Shown here: positions 30,710 to 45,000 of the stretch, piece after piece
Layout: each line of letters opens with the position of its first letter
Position numbering within the stretch: the first letter of the stretch is position 1
Source of the DNA: Alviniconcha marisindica
Taxonomy: Eukaryota; Mollusca; Gastropoda; Provannidae
DNA length: 64,000 bases
Assembly (NCBI GenBank): GCA_018857735.1
Contig: JABMCL010002073.1
Span: 165,001 to 229,000 of the forward strand
Reading direction: 5' to 3'
The notes under the pieces: generated by a model
The model's database searches: none
The model's input: only the letters and a program-made list of their open reading frames with translations
Told to the model about the DNA's origin: nothing
Position numbers and translations under genes: made by a program

Positions 30710-33238
30710 CGACCGGGAAGGAGGGTGGGAGGTGAATCTGGCACAAAAAACTCAAGCTGAAAACTCAAATCTCATCGATCAGGCTGTATGTCCCCGCTTC
30801 TTTGGGTGACCCTGGCCCATTTTCAAAGTTACCTTGTCCTAGTTTCAACATCATAGAAGAGTGGGAAAGAAAAGCAAATTTACTCAGTTGAATGTGAGGC
30901 AACTGAGCTCTTGGTCTCAGTACATGCTTTCTTCACCCTTTTTTTCTGTAAATGTTATAACCCCCACCCCACCCCCCCGTAAAAAAAGAAGAAGGGAAAG
31001 TCAAGAATTCAACAACAATTAAAAGTCATAAATCAAGGTAGACCAGACTGGGACCAAACGTAGCAGCTTTGTCTGCAAACAGTGGCAAAATATTAGAACT
31101 TAGGCATGCGTTGTTCTGGCAGGGCGTTTCAGTTCATCAAAACTTTAGGACGGCTGTAGCTGAGCATTGGGGCTCGTGCACAATGTCTCTCAGATGATTG
31201 TTGTTAACTGAATATTTAGCCAGTGCAGTGACAAAATGGTAGACTTTTAAGGAAGAGGTTTCTGTACTATACAGGTTTCTGATCATGAAATGACAGAGAA
31301 ATTCAATGGGCCTTGGTGCATGTGTGTGTGCATGTTTGAGTGTGTGCATGTGTGCATGCGTGTGTGTGTGCTTGCTTTTGTGTGCGTGAATGCGTGTATG
31401 TAAGAGAAAGCCATTGTCATAATTACATCATACCACTGACTTACAACAGAAAGTGATCATTTTAGGATACTTTATTCAAAGTATGATTCATTTCATATAC
31501 GTACACAAAATGTTCTCTTATGATTAACACAAGAAAATATCACTTTTTTTTCTTTACTTTTTTTCTTTTTCTTCTTTTTTTCTCTGGGGAAGTCAGAGTC
31601 AGTTGGGGAAGTCAGTGATTTAGTATATTAAAAAACAAAACAAAAAAGTTGATGCAAAAGAAAGATGAAGAAATATTCATGACTGATTGAACCAAACCAT
31701 GAGTTTTCTCATCGCAAAGGATTGCCAACACCCACACACACAGAAAAAAATATTAAAAAATATGTATAAAAGAAAAAAAGAAAGAAAGAAAAGGAAACGC
31801 GAGCCAAAGAGTTAAAAAAATGAGATGACGAGTTACAAGTACATGTGGCATGAATTTTTATCCAGGGCATTGAAAAACTGTTAGAGTGAAAAAATATTCA
31901 ATTAAAAAAAAAATTCTTGCTGCTGCACCAAGCAGTGGTTTTGTGTGATTAACAATTATCATTAGTAAAATTGGAAATGAATGACAAATGTAAACAATGA
32001 CAAAAAAATGGAGCAAGCGAAGGGCGGAACACTCACAAAGCACTGCAATTATCTACCACTCAAAAACGTAAGATGCATGCATTCATGAAACCAGAAGAAA
32101 TCAATCCACAGCAATTTTCCAAAGCTACATGAACACAAAAACAACAAGAGAATGACTTGAAATGGAAAAACAAGAAGAAAAACATGGGCATTAATTATTA
32201 ATTTAAAAAAAAAAATCTGAGGATGCGAGCAATGAAGACAAATTAGGGTACATCATGGTGTGTGTGAGAGTCAAAAATCAATATTTTCAACAATCATCAT
32301 CCACCCAATGAAAAAAGTTACAACCACCCAAAACAGAACTGCATTACATCATAATAACTTGAAACAAAAAATTGGAGTACATCTCCAAGCAATTCTCTGT
32401 CATTACATATTCATATTTTCCCCCCAATAAAATTGATAGTAGGCTAAACGACAGCAGTTAATGTAACCAAACTACAAGCCAGGCTCCTAAGTAAACTAAT
32501 GAAAAAGCATGTGGCATCGGTCATATATATTTAAAGTCATTTAGTAAACCACCCACGTTCAGAAAATTGATCACACCTGCAATGCTGTGTTATTTACAAA
32601 ATGAGTTTATACACTATTACAAATATAACAGTAATAGAGTTTGTATAGATCTCTTTGCCCCTCTCTCATGCACACAGACACACAGACACACACACACACA
32701 CACACACTCACACATGGTTAAAACTTTGCTTTGTACATCTGAATGTGATAAAAAAGACCCATTGCTTCAACACAAGTGCATGTACCACATTTATTTTGCT
32801 TGGGTTGGCAGTCATTCTTAAATCTTAGGTCTCGACAATGCAGCATGTGACTGTACACCTTCAGTGTCTTGTATTCCTTCTTTCCTTCCACACAAACATT
32901 AGAGATGAATAATATCACGCAATGAATAGTATTAGTTGCCCATAAACACCCAATCAGGTCCATGGGCTGGTGGGCTGGGCTGAGTTGGGGTCTTAATAAT
33001 GAAACACATGATTTTGGGCGTCCATGCTCACAGTCGTATCGCCTCAATTCCTACTCAAGGTCCACACACTTGCGTGCAGTCACAAATATCATTTCAAACA
33101 CAGATGATTAACTTCACGTGCACCAGCCAGCATCCGTGAAATGTTTTGCATTATGTACACACACACACACACACATTATTATGTATATATACATGTAAAA
33201 ATAAAATAAAAAAATTGTCATGCACACACACTAACAGT

Positions 33239-33239
33239 A

Positions 33240-33307
<68 letters not shown>
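33239..33307. repeat. (CA)n microsatellite
   Basis: About 34 perfect CA repeats. Confidence 0.98.
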
Positions 33308-33309
<2 letters not shown>

Positions 33310-34394
33310 TTTACACACAAACAATAGTACTTCATGTTGAAACTATATATATATACATATATTTACAATGAAACTCATGCTTGGCATGACAATCATAACC
33401 CTGGTTCTCACCCCTTTTACCTGTTTACCCAAGTTCTAGGTCCAAACACAATCCAAACCATTCAGTCAATCAAAATTTCAATTAATCAGCGACTCGGTAA
33501 ACCAATAAGCCACTGACCAATTTTGTACACAACACACAGTCCATGTATATTAACTCACTGGGGGCTTTCTGCAGTTTCCGGCTGAGAGCATCAAATGACA
33601 CAGTGATGACCAGACGTAATTAGTGTTCTGGGTGAAAATGCTGCGGTTACACAGTTCCCCAGGGTCATTTTTATCTGTGCTTCGAACGAGGTCATCAACA
33701 CATGCAGATGGCAGCGCTTGATGAAGAGGAGAGAGAAGTGAAGAGGCTGGCAAAAACGACACGCAGGTCATTCTGCACTCTGTACCACTGCTAGTCCAAG
33801 GCACCCAAGAACAGACAGCATTATGTGTGTATGTATACAATGTATATATATACATGGTACACTGAATTCAAAAATACTCAATGGCAGCAGGAGAGATAAA
33901 CCAAAATGGAGTATTTACAATGTGAACATGTCCAGTATAATATATATCACCAGTCTTGTGAATTTGTCCTAAAGCCCCAACACACACTTTCCACTCCACT
34001 CCAGATCCCACACCGAAATAATGTGGTTAAACAGCGTCAGCGTCCAAGTATTTGAATCAGCAACACTCGGAACGCTGGCTACTTGTAGTAAACAACAGGT
34101 AACCACTGCATGAAAAAGAAGAAGAAAAACGCTTGGTCTACACACATTCAAAACAAAAACAGAAAAACCAAACATCCTCTCTTCATTTTCAAACTCCCCT
34201 GTGACCGTGACAAGGATTCACGGTGAGGTCACCAAAGTCAGTAGAGCTTGACAGAGGTTATTACACAGAGCGTAAGAGATCTCCACCCAAAAAAACATGC
34301 ACTGCAGAGGGCAGGCATTCACCCCAGACACTAACACGCGTGCATGCACACACGCACACACAGGTCAAATGGCAGGAGACCGGCGCTGCATTGC

Positions 34395-35045
34395 ATGTCA
34401 GTTTCACACAGTGACATTGACTGGAGACTTGCTGCTGAGGTACTGATGACACAATCACCCATTCGCTGTGGCAGTGTCCACGCACCGCTGACCCCACTGC
34501 CATGTCAGTTTCACACAGTGACACTGACTGGAGACTTGCTGCTGAGGTTCTGATGACACAACCACCCATTCGCTGTGGCAGTGTCCACGCACCGCTGACC
34601 CCACTGCCATGTCAGTTTCACACAGTGACACTGACTGGAGACTTGCTGCTGAGGTTCTGATGACACAACCACCCATTCGCTGTGGCAGTGTCCATGCACC
34701 GCTGACCCCACTGCCATGTCAGTTTCACACAGTGACATTGACTGCAGACTTGCTGCTGAGGTTCTGATGACACAACCACCCATTCGCTGTGGCAGTGTCC
34801 ACGCACCGCTGAACCCACTGCCATGTCAGTTTCACACAGTGACATTGACTGCAGATTTGCTGCTGAGGTTCTGATGACACAACCACCCATTCGCTGTGGC
34901 AGTGTCCACGCACCGCTGACCCCACTGCCATGTCAGTTTCACACAGTGACACTGACTGCAGATTTGCTGCTGAGGTTCTGATGACACAACCACCCATTCG
35001 CTGTGGCAGTGTCCATGCACCGCTGAACCCACTGCCATGAGCAAC
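34395..35045. repeat. 107-bp tandem repeat, about six copies
   Basis: CAGTTTCACACAGTGACACT GACTGGAGACTTGCTGCTGA then GGTTCTGATGACACAACCAC and CCATTCGCTGTGGCAGTGTC. Copies are over 95 percent alike by eye. Overlapping open frames across it are repeat artefacts. Confidence 0.97.
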
Positions 35046-35116
35046 TACACTTAGCTGGTAAACTGGCAGTTCATCCTTTAATAATGTGCTGTGAACACTT
35101 CGGGTGAGCAAAGTTC

Positions 35117-35462
35117 TGTCGTTACCATTCACTTCTGTCTTGGGTTCATTCCTGTCGTTGCTGATCATCGTAACCAGAGGTGATAGGTCACTTTATTTCA
35201 TGGATATGACGCTGAAAAGCTCAATCCTATCCTAGGGCATGAAAGCTCTTAAGCATGGTGCTTAAACTCAACCTCATCATTGCTGCTGACATGTTGACTA
35301 ACCCTGTCGTTACCATTCACTTCTGTCTTGGGTTCATTCCTGTCGTTGCTGATCATCGTAACCAGAGGTGATAGGTCACTTTATTTCATGGATATGACGC
35401 TGAAAAGCTCAGTCCTATCCTAGGGCATGAAAGCTCTTAAGCATGGTGCTTAAACTCAGCTT
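35117..35462. repeat. 188-bp tandem duplication
   Basis: GTCGTTACCATTCACTTCTG ... GGTGATAGGTCACTTTATTT ... AGCATGGTGCTTAAACTCA is present at 35117-35275 and again at 35305-35462. Confidence 0.95.
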
Positions 35463-35559
35463 CATTAGTGCGAGTGGATGGGAGTTAAGAGGGGCCACGC
35501 ACCTCCTGGATGTGATGTTATGGTGTCACAGGGTAGACTTCCCCAAGAGAGCCATCAAA

Positions 35560-35790
35560 CATATTCATTTACACTTACAAGCATCAGATGTGCTCAACTT
35601 ACAGCCTTCAAATACAATCATTTACACTTACAGCCTTCAAATATAATCATTTACACTTACAGCCATCAAAAATATTCATTTACCCATCAAATATATTTAT
35701 TTACACTTACATCCATCAGATATGTTCATTTACACTTACACTTACAGCTATCAACTATATCCATTTACACTTACATCCACATGACCTGAG
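35560..35790. repeat. About 30-bp minisatellite (CATTTACACTTACAGCC)
   Basis: ATTCATTTACACTTACAGCC with ATCAAATATA variants is repeated about eight times. Confidence 0.9.
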
Positions 35791-36634
35791 GCAGCAGAGA
35801 CCGGAGGAGTTTTACCTACAATTCAGAGAAACACCTGCATGTCTATGATTTTGAGAAACACGTGATAAAACATTGCATGATAAAGGCACAAGGCACTGTG
35901 GAGACAGTAGAAACGCTTCAGCTTGAGAACCAAAACTATCGTGTAAGACCACCTAAAAAAACAAACATTGTTGCGGGGTGATCGTTCGGTCAGGGGTCCA
36001 TTTACATTATGTATGCCTGATGACAGGAGGGGAGATAACAGGAGGGGGAAGTTTCAGAAGGTGGTTGTGAAAGAGGGGTGGTCTCCCATCGGGGTGGTGT
36101 TTCATCAAGGGAATTCACTGTACACACATCACACATCACCACTGCAAACTGACACATCATACTTTACACAAATCAAAACATCAGCATACATTCATACTTT
36201 ATACAAATCCAAGCCTTACACACTTTACACAAAATCAATGCTTTCCTCATTTAAGATTCACACTCTTAGGTATTTACAGGTCAATGAATCCCATTACCAA
36301 TCAAAAGACGATTCAGCACCCCACAAATTGATGTCATCGCCACCATTATCATGACCAACACAGATCCACAGAAATCAAACCCTAAAAAAATCAAGCGAAA
36401 GTGGTTATCATGACCAACACAAAAACCAAACCCTAAAAAAATTGGGTAAAAGTGTTTGCAAAAGAGAAGCGGTCCTTGATGAGAGGTTTGTTTGTATGGA
36501 CATTTTAAGGGAAAGGGATTCAGAAATCCCCCCTCCCCACCCCCACCCTTTAATCCTTGGTGCTTTTCGTAAGCACCTTGAGCTGATCCAAGATGGAGTG
36601 GCAGAAATATCTTCTACTACTATTTTTAAAAGGG

Positions 36635-37190
36635 GTCTTAAAAGAGTGGGGATCTCTCATCAGGGTGGTCTCTCTCCAGGCTGGTCTCTCACCAGGGTGG
36701 TCTCTCACCAGGCTGGTCTTTCACAAGGGTGGTCTCTCACCAGGCTGGTCTCTCAGAGTGGTCTCTCACCAGGCTGGTCTCTCACCAGGGTGGTCTTTAA
36801 CAAGGGTGGTCTCTCAGAGTGGTCTCTCACCAGTGCGGTCTCTCACCAGGCTGGTCTTTCACAAGGGTGGTCTCCCACCAGGGCAGTCTCTCACCAGGGT
36901 GGTCTCTCACCAGGCTGGTCTTTCACAAGGGTGGTCTCTCACTTGGCTGGTCTCTCAGAGTGGTCTCTCACCAGGGTGGTCTTTCACAAGGGTGGTCTCT
37001 CAGAGTGGTCTCTCACCAGTGCGGTCTCTCACCAGGCTGGTCTTTCACAAGGGTGGTCTCCCACCAGGGCGGTCTCTCACCAGGGTGGTCTCTCACCAGG
37101 GTGGTCTCTCATCAGGGTGGTCTTTCATCAAGAGGATCTCATCAGAGTAATTTTTCATCAAGGTGATTTTTCATTAGGGTCATCTTTCAA
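36635..37190. repeat. 15-16-bp minisatellite (GGTGGTCTCTCACCA)
   Basis: More than 30 short units (GGTCTCTCACCAGGGT, GGTCTTTCACAAGGGT). Gly/Ser/Trp-rich frames are artefacts. Confidence 0.97.
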
Positions 37191-38800
37191 CCGGTTCATG
37201 AGGTGTTCCATTGTACCACCCAAAGTTGCTGAACCCACAGATTACAACAGCCAAACAGGTCATCAAGGGGGCTGATTTACTCCGTCTGGAGTGAATGAGT
37301 TTCATAACCTCGCACCCAATTCACACCATATGAGTTTATCACAGTAAACCTAGTTTGTAGCTGTCAACAATCTCTGGCCCCTGCATGTATGTTTATGACC
37401 TCTTTGCCAGGACCAATATTCACATTCTGAGCTCTGATTTCTCCCAAAGCCCCTATGCTTTCATTGAAAAAAAGAAAAGAAAAAGGTTACAGCATCTGCT
37501 CCAATGCAGTTTTACAATTTTCAACACTAATAGTGCCAAACTACTGAAACTGAAAATTAGTATCCTTTTTATCAGAGTAAGTTTCCACATCCTGAATATC
37601 CTATGCTAAATTTACCAACCTTACTGTCAGTTGTTTAGAAGAGGGGAAAAGAGAAAAGAAAAAGGATCTGCATCCCTGCTAACAGCAAGCAACATATCAC
37701 CATAAAATCAGCTCCTTCGACATGATCAGCATAGGAACGATAAAACGGTTCACTCAAATTATTAAAATGAACCTCACAAAATCCAAATTTTATTTTACCC
37801 AGCTCCAAACCAAAAGGTTTACTGCTTCTTAGAGCATTCTGATTATGTAGATAATAAAAAATGTCAGACAAGAACGGTCAAATCAAACAATATGACCACG
37901 GGCGAAATCTTCAACAGTTCTGACACAAACGGTCTTCTCCAGGTGGTGGCACTGCAGTACAGAAGAAAACAAAGATCCCCTCCTGAAGTGTGCAGGATAA
38001 GGAAGTTCCAATGTACAGGCAGACTCCGAGCTGTGTAATATTTACAGTATCATCCCATGGTACAAGCTGACAATAAAACTGTAAACATGCACACAAGCGC
38101 GTGTATACACGCACACACACATGCACTAGCATGCATGAAAGCACGCACGCACGCGCACACACACAAATGAAAGCACGCACGCACACCACACACACGTGCA
38201 TGCATGCATGAACAAACACATGTCCAGTCAACATCTGACAACAAAGACCCTGTTACCAAATGTCCCAGGGAAAAACAGGGATTGGGGGGTGGGGGGTGGG
38301 GGTGGAGGTGGCGGAGACAAATCATGTCAAGACAGGAAACATTCAAACTGCACACAGGTGTGGTCTGTACACCTGTCTCCATGAGAGAAATAGACCTCCT
38401 AGACTCAATTCCATTTTGATTTGACTACCAGAGCATAAAAATTGATGAGGCACGTCTATTTACACTCTATGTCCATGACAACAAAATAGTACCGATATTC
38501 AATGTATCTGAACTTTTTACAGATGTCAAGTTTGATTACAGTCAAAGAACAAGCAAACCAACAAACGATGAAATTGTCCAGAACTACTACCCTAAAAAGC
38601 TACACAAAAACACACTGACTAGGCACTTTCACAAAACTGAGCCAGCAGATTTCTCCCAACAGTTCCAGTTCACAGTGTTCCTTTGGCAAAGCTTCAACCT
38701 TCATACACGGGATGGAAAGCACTACTCCGCACGCTTCATCGACCTCAAATCAAAAATGGTCCAGCACGGCGCTTCTTCGCGCCCACCTGCATGCAGCACG
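37191..38800. other. Sequence downstream of USP10, probable 3' UTR and spacer
   Basis: Contains CA/GC-rich repeats (38070-38225) and a G-rich tract (38280-38312). No minus-strand coding is seen after the USP10 stop. A start-less plus-strand open frame (38418-38809) is described separately. Confidence 0.5.
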
Positions 38801-38809
38801 TTTAATTAA
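38418..38809 (+). other. Start-less 130-codon open frame antisense to the USP10 3' UTR
   Basis: After a stop, the plus frame is open through DYQSIKIDEARLFTLYVHDN, SELFTDVKFDYSQRTSKPTN, PADFSQQFQFTVFLWQSFNL and HYSARFIDLKSKMVQHG to TAA 38807-38809. The only Met is near the end. The composition looks protein-like, and an AG precedes the open part. I recognise no family; it could be a relic coding fragment of a mobile element. Confidence 0.3.
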
Positions 38810-39029
38810 TACGCGTCCGTTCCATTGTGGGAGAAAGTGAGCCTCTGGCGATAAATCAGGAAGTAGGGCATTATATTTTTGTTGTTCTCAATGCTGTAGT
38901 TGAGAAACGTGGATTCCTCGATGGGGGTCACACTGGTGTCGTCCTTTAGCGACCAGCTGTTTGTTGCCTGCTCGTAGGTGACCGCGGTGTAGTGTCCTCC
39001 TGTGGCGTTCTTGCCATGATGAAACACAA
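38806..39029 (-). CDS. USP10: USP10 exon 16 (terminal; catalytic His and Asp)
   Basis: Acceptor CTTCTCCAG precedes 39029. It reads VFHHGKNATGGHYTAVTYEQ then ATNSWSLKDDTSVTPIEEST and ends RQRLTFSHNGTDAY, stop TAA 38806-38808. GGHY His and DD Asp are intact. The last dozen residues extend beyond the usual YRR-DLL end. Confidence 0.94.
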
Positions 39030-42000
39030 CTGGAGAAGAAGAAAAAAAGACGTGATTTTTTTTTAAAGTTGCACGTTACTGTACTTGCAAATAATGATGG
39101 CTGAATCAGATGAATTGGAAAATGAGGAAAATAAAATAACATATTTGTGGAGAAACATTAGCATTAAATTTTAACCAACTTTTTAATATTTTTTTAAATA
39201 ATAAAATCATAAGAAACAAATCACAGTATTGATAATCGCCCTTTTCTGTTTGCTCTGCCCTTGTTTACAGGCAGCAAACACTAGTCGGAAACTGACCTCC
39301 GCCCCCACTGTAAGGCCACCTTTGGTGTGATGGACACAAGGGATTCCACCGCACCTTAAACCTATTCTTTAACCCGCTTGGCCCCAGACCACCTGTCACC
39401 GCCTGCTCTTTTGCCTTACCATGCAACCCCAGACTGCCCGGTAGCAGCCTGCTAGCAGACGATCCATACTAGCATCTCGGCTTATGCAAATAGGAACGAG
39501 ATTCTCATGAGACTTGTAGCCTCGTTTTCGCTTTGTTTACTACTGCTGGCGATGTCCTTTGTTCGAAGTTCGGTGGAATTTGAGAGCCGCTGTGAATTTT
39601 CAAAGTTCCAAGATGGACATGCGATAGATGCACGAAAATAAACAAAAGTCCTACTGTTAGCAATGGCGTCGGAGCTTCAGCCTTTGAGATTTGAACTGCA
39701 AATTTGGCTCAGTCGCTTACCCTGGGCACCCTAACAATCTCACTTAGCTTCATCTTTGGAGATTCAAACTGCAAATTTTGCAAAGTCGGTTACCCTGTAG
39801 GCATTCAGACGCAGACATTTCTGACTTGGGATTATTACTTTTTTAATGCTTTTATTTTTGAGTGAAAAAAATCAAAACCTGTTGGATATACAGGCACACT
39901 GTATTCACAAAGTCGGAAAAATATGAAGTGAGCTGAAACTTTTGTTTGATGTTTATGATTGATTTTTAAAGTTGTAGACTGGGATCATCTGATTCCCTTC
40001 ACATGGGATTTTGTAGCGAAAGGGAAGCGGCTGGTCTGCGGCCAAGTGGGTCAACAGGTGAAGGGTAACTGTACCTGCGCACAGCTTATAGTTGCGGTGG
40101 CTTGCAGAGGTGTTGTTCCTGGCATGGCTGGACAGCAGATCTGAAAGAAGTAAAGGTTAACGTTACTGTATTTCCTGGACCACAAAGTGCTCATGCACAA
40201 TCCGACCTGTTTACAGAGCAATGCCGAAGCTGACACTATGGCAGCAAGAGGTCATGAGACTCACCTACGTGCCACCAAAAACCCAAACTGGGCATATTTT
40301 GAACTGGAAAACAAGTGAACTGCAAAACATATCTAAAAATATTTATGATCATTTTCTTTCCCCCCCCCCCCCCCCCCCCTCCCATTTCGGTATGTTGAAA
40401 ATTTAAGCATACAAAATACACCCAAATCATACCAGTAAACTGGTCTGCATAAGGTGAACCACCTGAAATTATCCCTACCCCCCAAAAAAAAAATCCACAG
40501 ACAAGATGCTGCCAAATATATGGCGCAAAGCTGGAGGCATCATTGCTGCTGATGACATGTTGACTAACTCTGTTCTCAGATGCTGTGGGAAAGTATTAGT
40601 AATGAGTTAAAGTTGAAACTGAAGCTGCTGCCATTTTCTCTCAGTCTCATTCCTGTTCAGTGTCAAAGTGTGTTTCGGTTTCGTAACATTCAAACTGCAG
40701 ACAAATACTGCCATACTCTTACAGTATGACTGGGCCAACAGAATCGTTCAAAATCTAATTTCTGTGATTGTGAACTCTGTCAATTGCCTGGAAGATACTG
40801 TGGCCCTAGCATGTGATTTTTGTTGTTGTTGTTTCTGCAGATATAATCATGGAAACAGAGATTCAAACAAGCAACAGTAATGATGAGATCAAAAAAAAAA
40901 AAAAAGCTAATCATAAAATGGAAAATAAAATAGTTTGCATCAACCGGGAACCGAACCCGGGTCACCTGTGTGGCAGGCAAGTATTCTACCACTACCATGT
41001 GATTTCTGCTTTAGCCTGACTGATTTGGGTTGAAAATAATGCTTATCGTTCCTCAGAAAAGCAAGCATACCAAATCTGATTCACAAATAAAGCGCTACCG
41101 ACTATAATAAGGCAAGGAGGTTAAGTTTGAGGAAAAACATCTATTGTCCAAAACTTATGTGGTACTCACTATCGACTAAAACATGTGTACAGCTCACTGC
41201 ATTCAGTGGGACATTAGCTATCAATAGAACATCTGCCAGCAAGGTCAGATCCTAAGAATGCATTCTTCTCTGACAATTTTACCAATGATCAGGGAAGCCA
41301 AAACTCTGGAGCCACACTGGCTAACAGTAGACAAGCTGAGACTCGTGCACAACCGCCGCTAACTTGTGTGAAGTGGAAGGAGAAGTGTTACGAACCTTTT
41401 GGCAGCTGCAGATCCACATCAAACTTGATACGTTTTATAATCTTTGTGGATTTTCCTGTCTGCTGGTCATACTGAAAGTTCTTGAGGTGCAGAATCAGAA
41501 CTGGTGGCAGCTCTTCCAGCAGGGTGCGTCTTGAAAGCTCGGCCTGGGGAGAGAACAAGGAGATCAGCATGGAAAATGACAGAGAACAGACTTGCTGATC
41601 TCATCAAACGCACGGCAAATTGGTTTAACGGACAGAATGTTCAACTAATTGTGGAAAATGATAAAGCGCAGTTTAATGGACAGAACATTCAACTGATTGT
41701 GGAAAACGATAAAGCACAGTTTAACGGACAGAACACTTAACTGACTGGAAAACGATAAAGCGCAAGATGTGCTGAACTCATCAAATGGAAGACAGACTGG
41801 CTTCAGGGGCAGAACACCGAAATTATTGTAAAAAAACAAACAAATCAGCCACTGAAGTCATCACTCAAAAGACAGACGGGCTACATGGACGTAACATTAA
41901 AATGATTTTGATAAACAATGTAGCAATGAACTCATCAAATAGAAGACAGACTGGCTACATGGACGTAACACTCAAATGATTTTGATAAACAATGTAGCAC

Positions 42001-45000
42001 TGAACTCACCAAATATAAGACAGACAGCCTTTATGGACAGAAGAATGAAATGATTGTGGAAAACATTGTAGAAAACAATGTTCTAGGCTTTGCACCAGCC
42101 CCAAGATTTCTCCAGTCAAATTCTGTGCAGATTTGACAAAAGTCATTTGGATGAGCCTAAGCATAAACCAAGGGGCCCCCCTCAAGAGTACACGCATTCC
42201 AAAAGATCACAAATGCACATTAAAGATCCTGTAGTCGACGTCAGAGTTTGGTGGATTATGGAAACGCCAAAACAAATCCAGCATGCATTAAAAGTGTCAG
42301 TCTGCAAAGTGTTGAAGTTGGACGCTACAAGGAAGAAGACGTCTCTAAAACATAAACACGCATTCCAAAAGATCCCAAATGCACATTAAAGATCCTGTAG
42401 TCGACGTCAGAGTTTGGTGGATTACGGAAACGCCAAAACAAATCCAGCATGCATTAAAAGTGTCAGTCTGCAAAGTGTTGAAGTTGGACGCTACAAGGAA
42501 GAAGACGTCTCTAAAACATAAACACGCATTCCAAAAGATCACAAATGCACATTAAAGATCCTGCAGTCAATGTCAGAGTTTGGTGAATTATGGAAACACC
42601 AAAACAAACCCAGCATGCATTAAAAGTGTCAGAGTCTTCAAAGTGTTGAAGTTGGACGCTACAAGGAAGAAGACGTCTCTAAAACATAAACACGCATTCC
42701 AAAAGATCACAAATGCACATTAAAGATCCTGTAGTTGACGTCAGAGTTTGGTGGATTATGGAAACGCCAAAACAAATCCAGCATGCATTAAAAGTGTCAG
42801 AGTCTTCAAAGTGTTGAAGTTGGACGCTACATGGAAGAAGACGTCTCCGAAGAAGCAGAGGAAAGTCTGTAAAAAAAGCAGTGAAAAGACTCAGCCCAAA
42901 CTCACTGTGATGCCGGTGACAGGGTCTTTAGAGTCCTCAACAATCTCCTTCCTTGCGTGGAATTGCAGGGCCTCATCCACAGATGTGATGCTATCATGCT
43001 GATGAAAAATAATACAACAGTAGCAAAAATAAGAATAATGGTACATTTAAATTAAAAGCACCTACACAAACACCATAGGAGGTTTACAATGAAAAAGCAA
43101 CACCCATACAGGCTATTCAAATATTCAAAATACTCACACACACACACAGAGAATACTGGATTTTGGAGGGTGGGTGGGGAGAGATTAACTAACAGTCTTG
43201 ATTACAGAAAAAAAGGTTGTACAGTGTCTGACAAAGTAAGGCAATTCCTTCCAAACTTCAGGTACAAAGCAAGTGAAACTGTGGAAACCCCACTTTCAAT
43301 AATCTTTTATCAGAAGATGAGCAAACGATTAACACCAGGAATAAAGTAAATCCTACCCAAAAGACCTCACATAAGTAGCTATCCCTTATACAATGAACAG
43401 GAGATTGTGATATAATGTAAAATAGCCTGAGATCCACCAAATCCTGTCCAAATACACCTGTAAAATCAGCGGCGGCAACAGGTTGCAAGACTTACACATG
43501 CACCACCAAAAACCCAGAACTGGGCATATTCTGGACTTGAAAACAAATGAACCGTAAAACAGGTCTAGAAATATTTAAGATTTTTAATTTAATTTTTTCA
43601 ATTATTGTATGCTGAAAATTTAGGCATACAAAATACACCCAAATTGAATGAGTAAACAGGTCTGTCAAAGACTCAGTCCAGTTTCACATCAGATAGTCCC
43701 GTGCAGACGAGCTGCTCTGCTAGCCGGAGTACCAACCATAGCGCTAATCCTGCCAAATCAAAGACTCAATCCAGTTCCTCTTACCACGGTCACCAGTTGG
43801 AGGCTGCTGAATGGCTCCACTGTGGTGGAACCTGCACTGCCTTCTCGCAGAAACTGGCTTTGTGTCAGACCACAGACAATTGAATCAAGTGGAGTCTTCA
43901 CCCAGCTCCGCTGAAGAAAGAAAGTACAGTGAACTCAGTCTGTGCACACATGCACACACACACAAACACACTGTCTCTCTCTTGACTTGCATTCATTCCC
44001 CCCCACACACTTCTGACGCACACAAAACCACCACCAACTAAAAACACCCTCTACCGTCAAACTGTCTGATAAAGTTCTTTTTTTAACTCACAGAGGAACA
44101 TACAGGGTTTGTACACAAAAATCGTTTCAAAATTCACAAACCTTTCACAAAAACCTGGCATGATGCCTGCAAAAGCAACACAATGGTACACAACTATTCC
44201 ACACATCCGGTAAAGGGGCGCAACCCTTACTGTAGCCGACACACTCTATCAGTCAAAACTGATAGGAAGTGCATGCTTTGTGATTTCGCACGACGATTTA
44301 AAAAATAATAATCTACTGTTCAGTCTTGGGAAATGCAATTTTTGACTGATAAGCTGATAGTTTTTCCTAGCGCTAAGACCACAAAATTCACAGACCCCAC
44401 TCAGTTTTCCCAGACTTTCAAGGCCTTGAAAAGCGTATCCCATTTTCCCCGAACTTTCAAAGACCTTCAAAGACAGTGCGAACCCTTAACATAACCAAAG
44501 CACTGCAGACTGCAGATGAAGGCTGGCAGCGAACCAAACAGATCTCTGGTCAGAGACAGAGATGAGGGCAGAGTAGGGTAGACAAGACAGGACGTCCGAT
44601 AAGCAGACGGACAGAGAATGACAACCAACAGAGATAGTAAGACTCGGAAATAAAAGGAAAAAAAAGACAAAAAAAGACTGGGGGCCCGAATGAGTGAGGT
44701 ACGTACCTCCCTGGTGATGTGGGTCACTCTGTTTTTGGGACCTACTTCCTGCCACTGGCCTTCCGCAGAGTCGTCAGTGTCATCACCCGGGGTGCTCAGA
44801 TCCTTGTCCGAAAAACCATTGGATATCACCATCTCACCTGCAAACAGTCGTACTGCACTTTTAAGGCCCCAGTCCACTATGGCACATTGACCAACGCCAA
44901 ATACACACACAATGAGTTGCTATGGGAACAGACAGAATCTGACATCACCCTGCAGCAGTTGGTGAAATGTGTGGTGATCTGCCATATTAAAAACTTGCTT

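Larger units (their letters stand above)
29106..34390. other. Intergenic stretch, mostly AT-rich, between ACSF3 and USP10
   Basis: No protein-coding exon is convincing. It should contain the ACSF3 first exon and promoter. It holds GT-rich sequence (29160-29270), a SINE-like piece (30527), a GA run (30641), C-rich sequence (30960), A-rich stretches (31500-32300) and CA runs (32675-32706, 33156-33176, 33239-33307). Confidence 0.5.

Noticed and set aside
32718..33047. Minus-strand Cys-rich 109-codon frame
   Set aside because: No splice context, no domain and no neighbouring exon; open by chance as far as I can tell.
34261..35168. Overlapping minus-strand frames with repeated MGGCVIRTSAAS
   Set aside because: They come from the 107-bp tandem repeat; no homology, no splice support.
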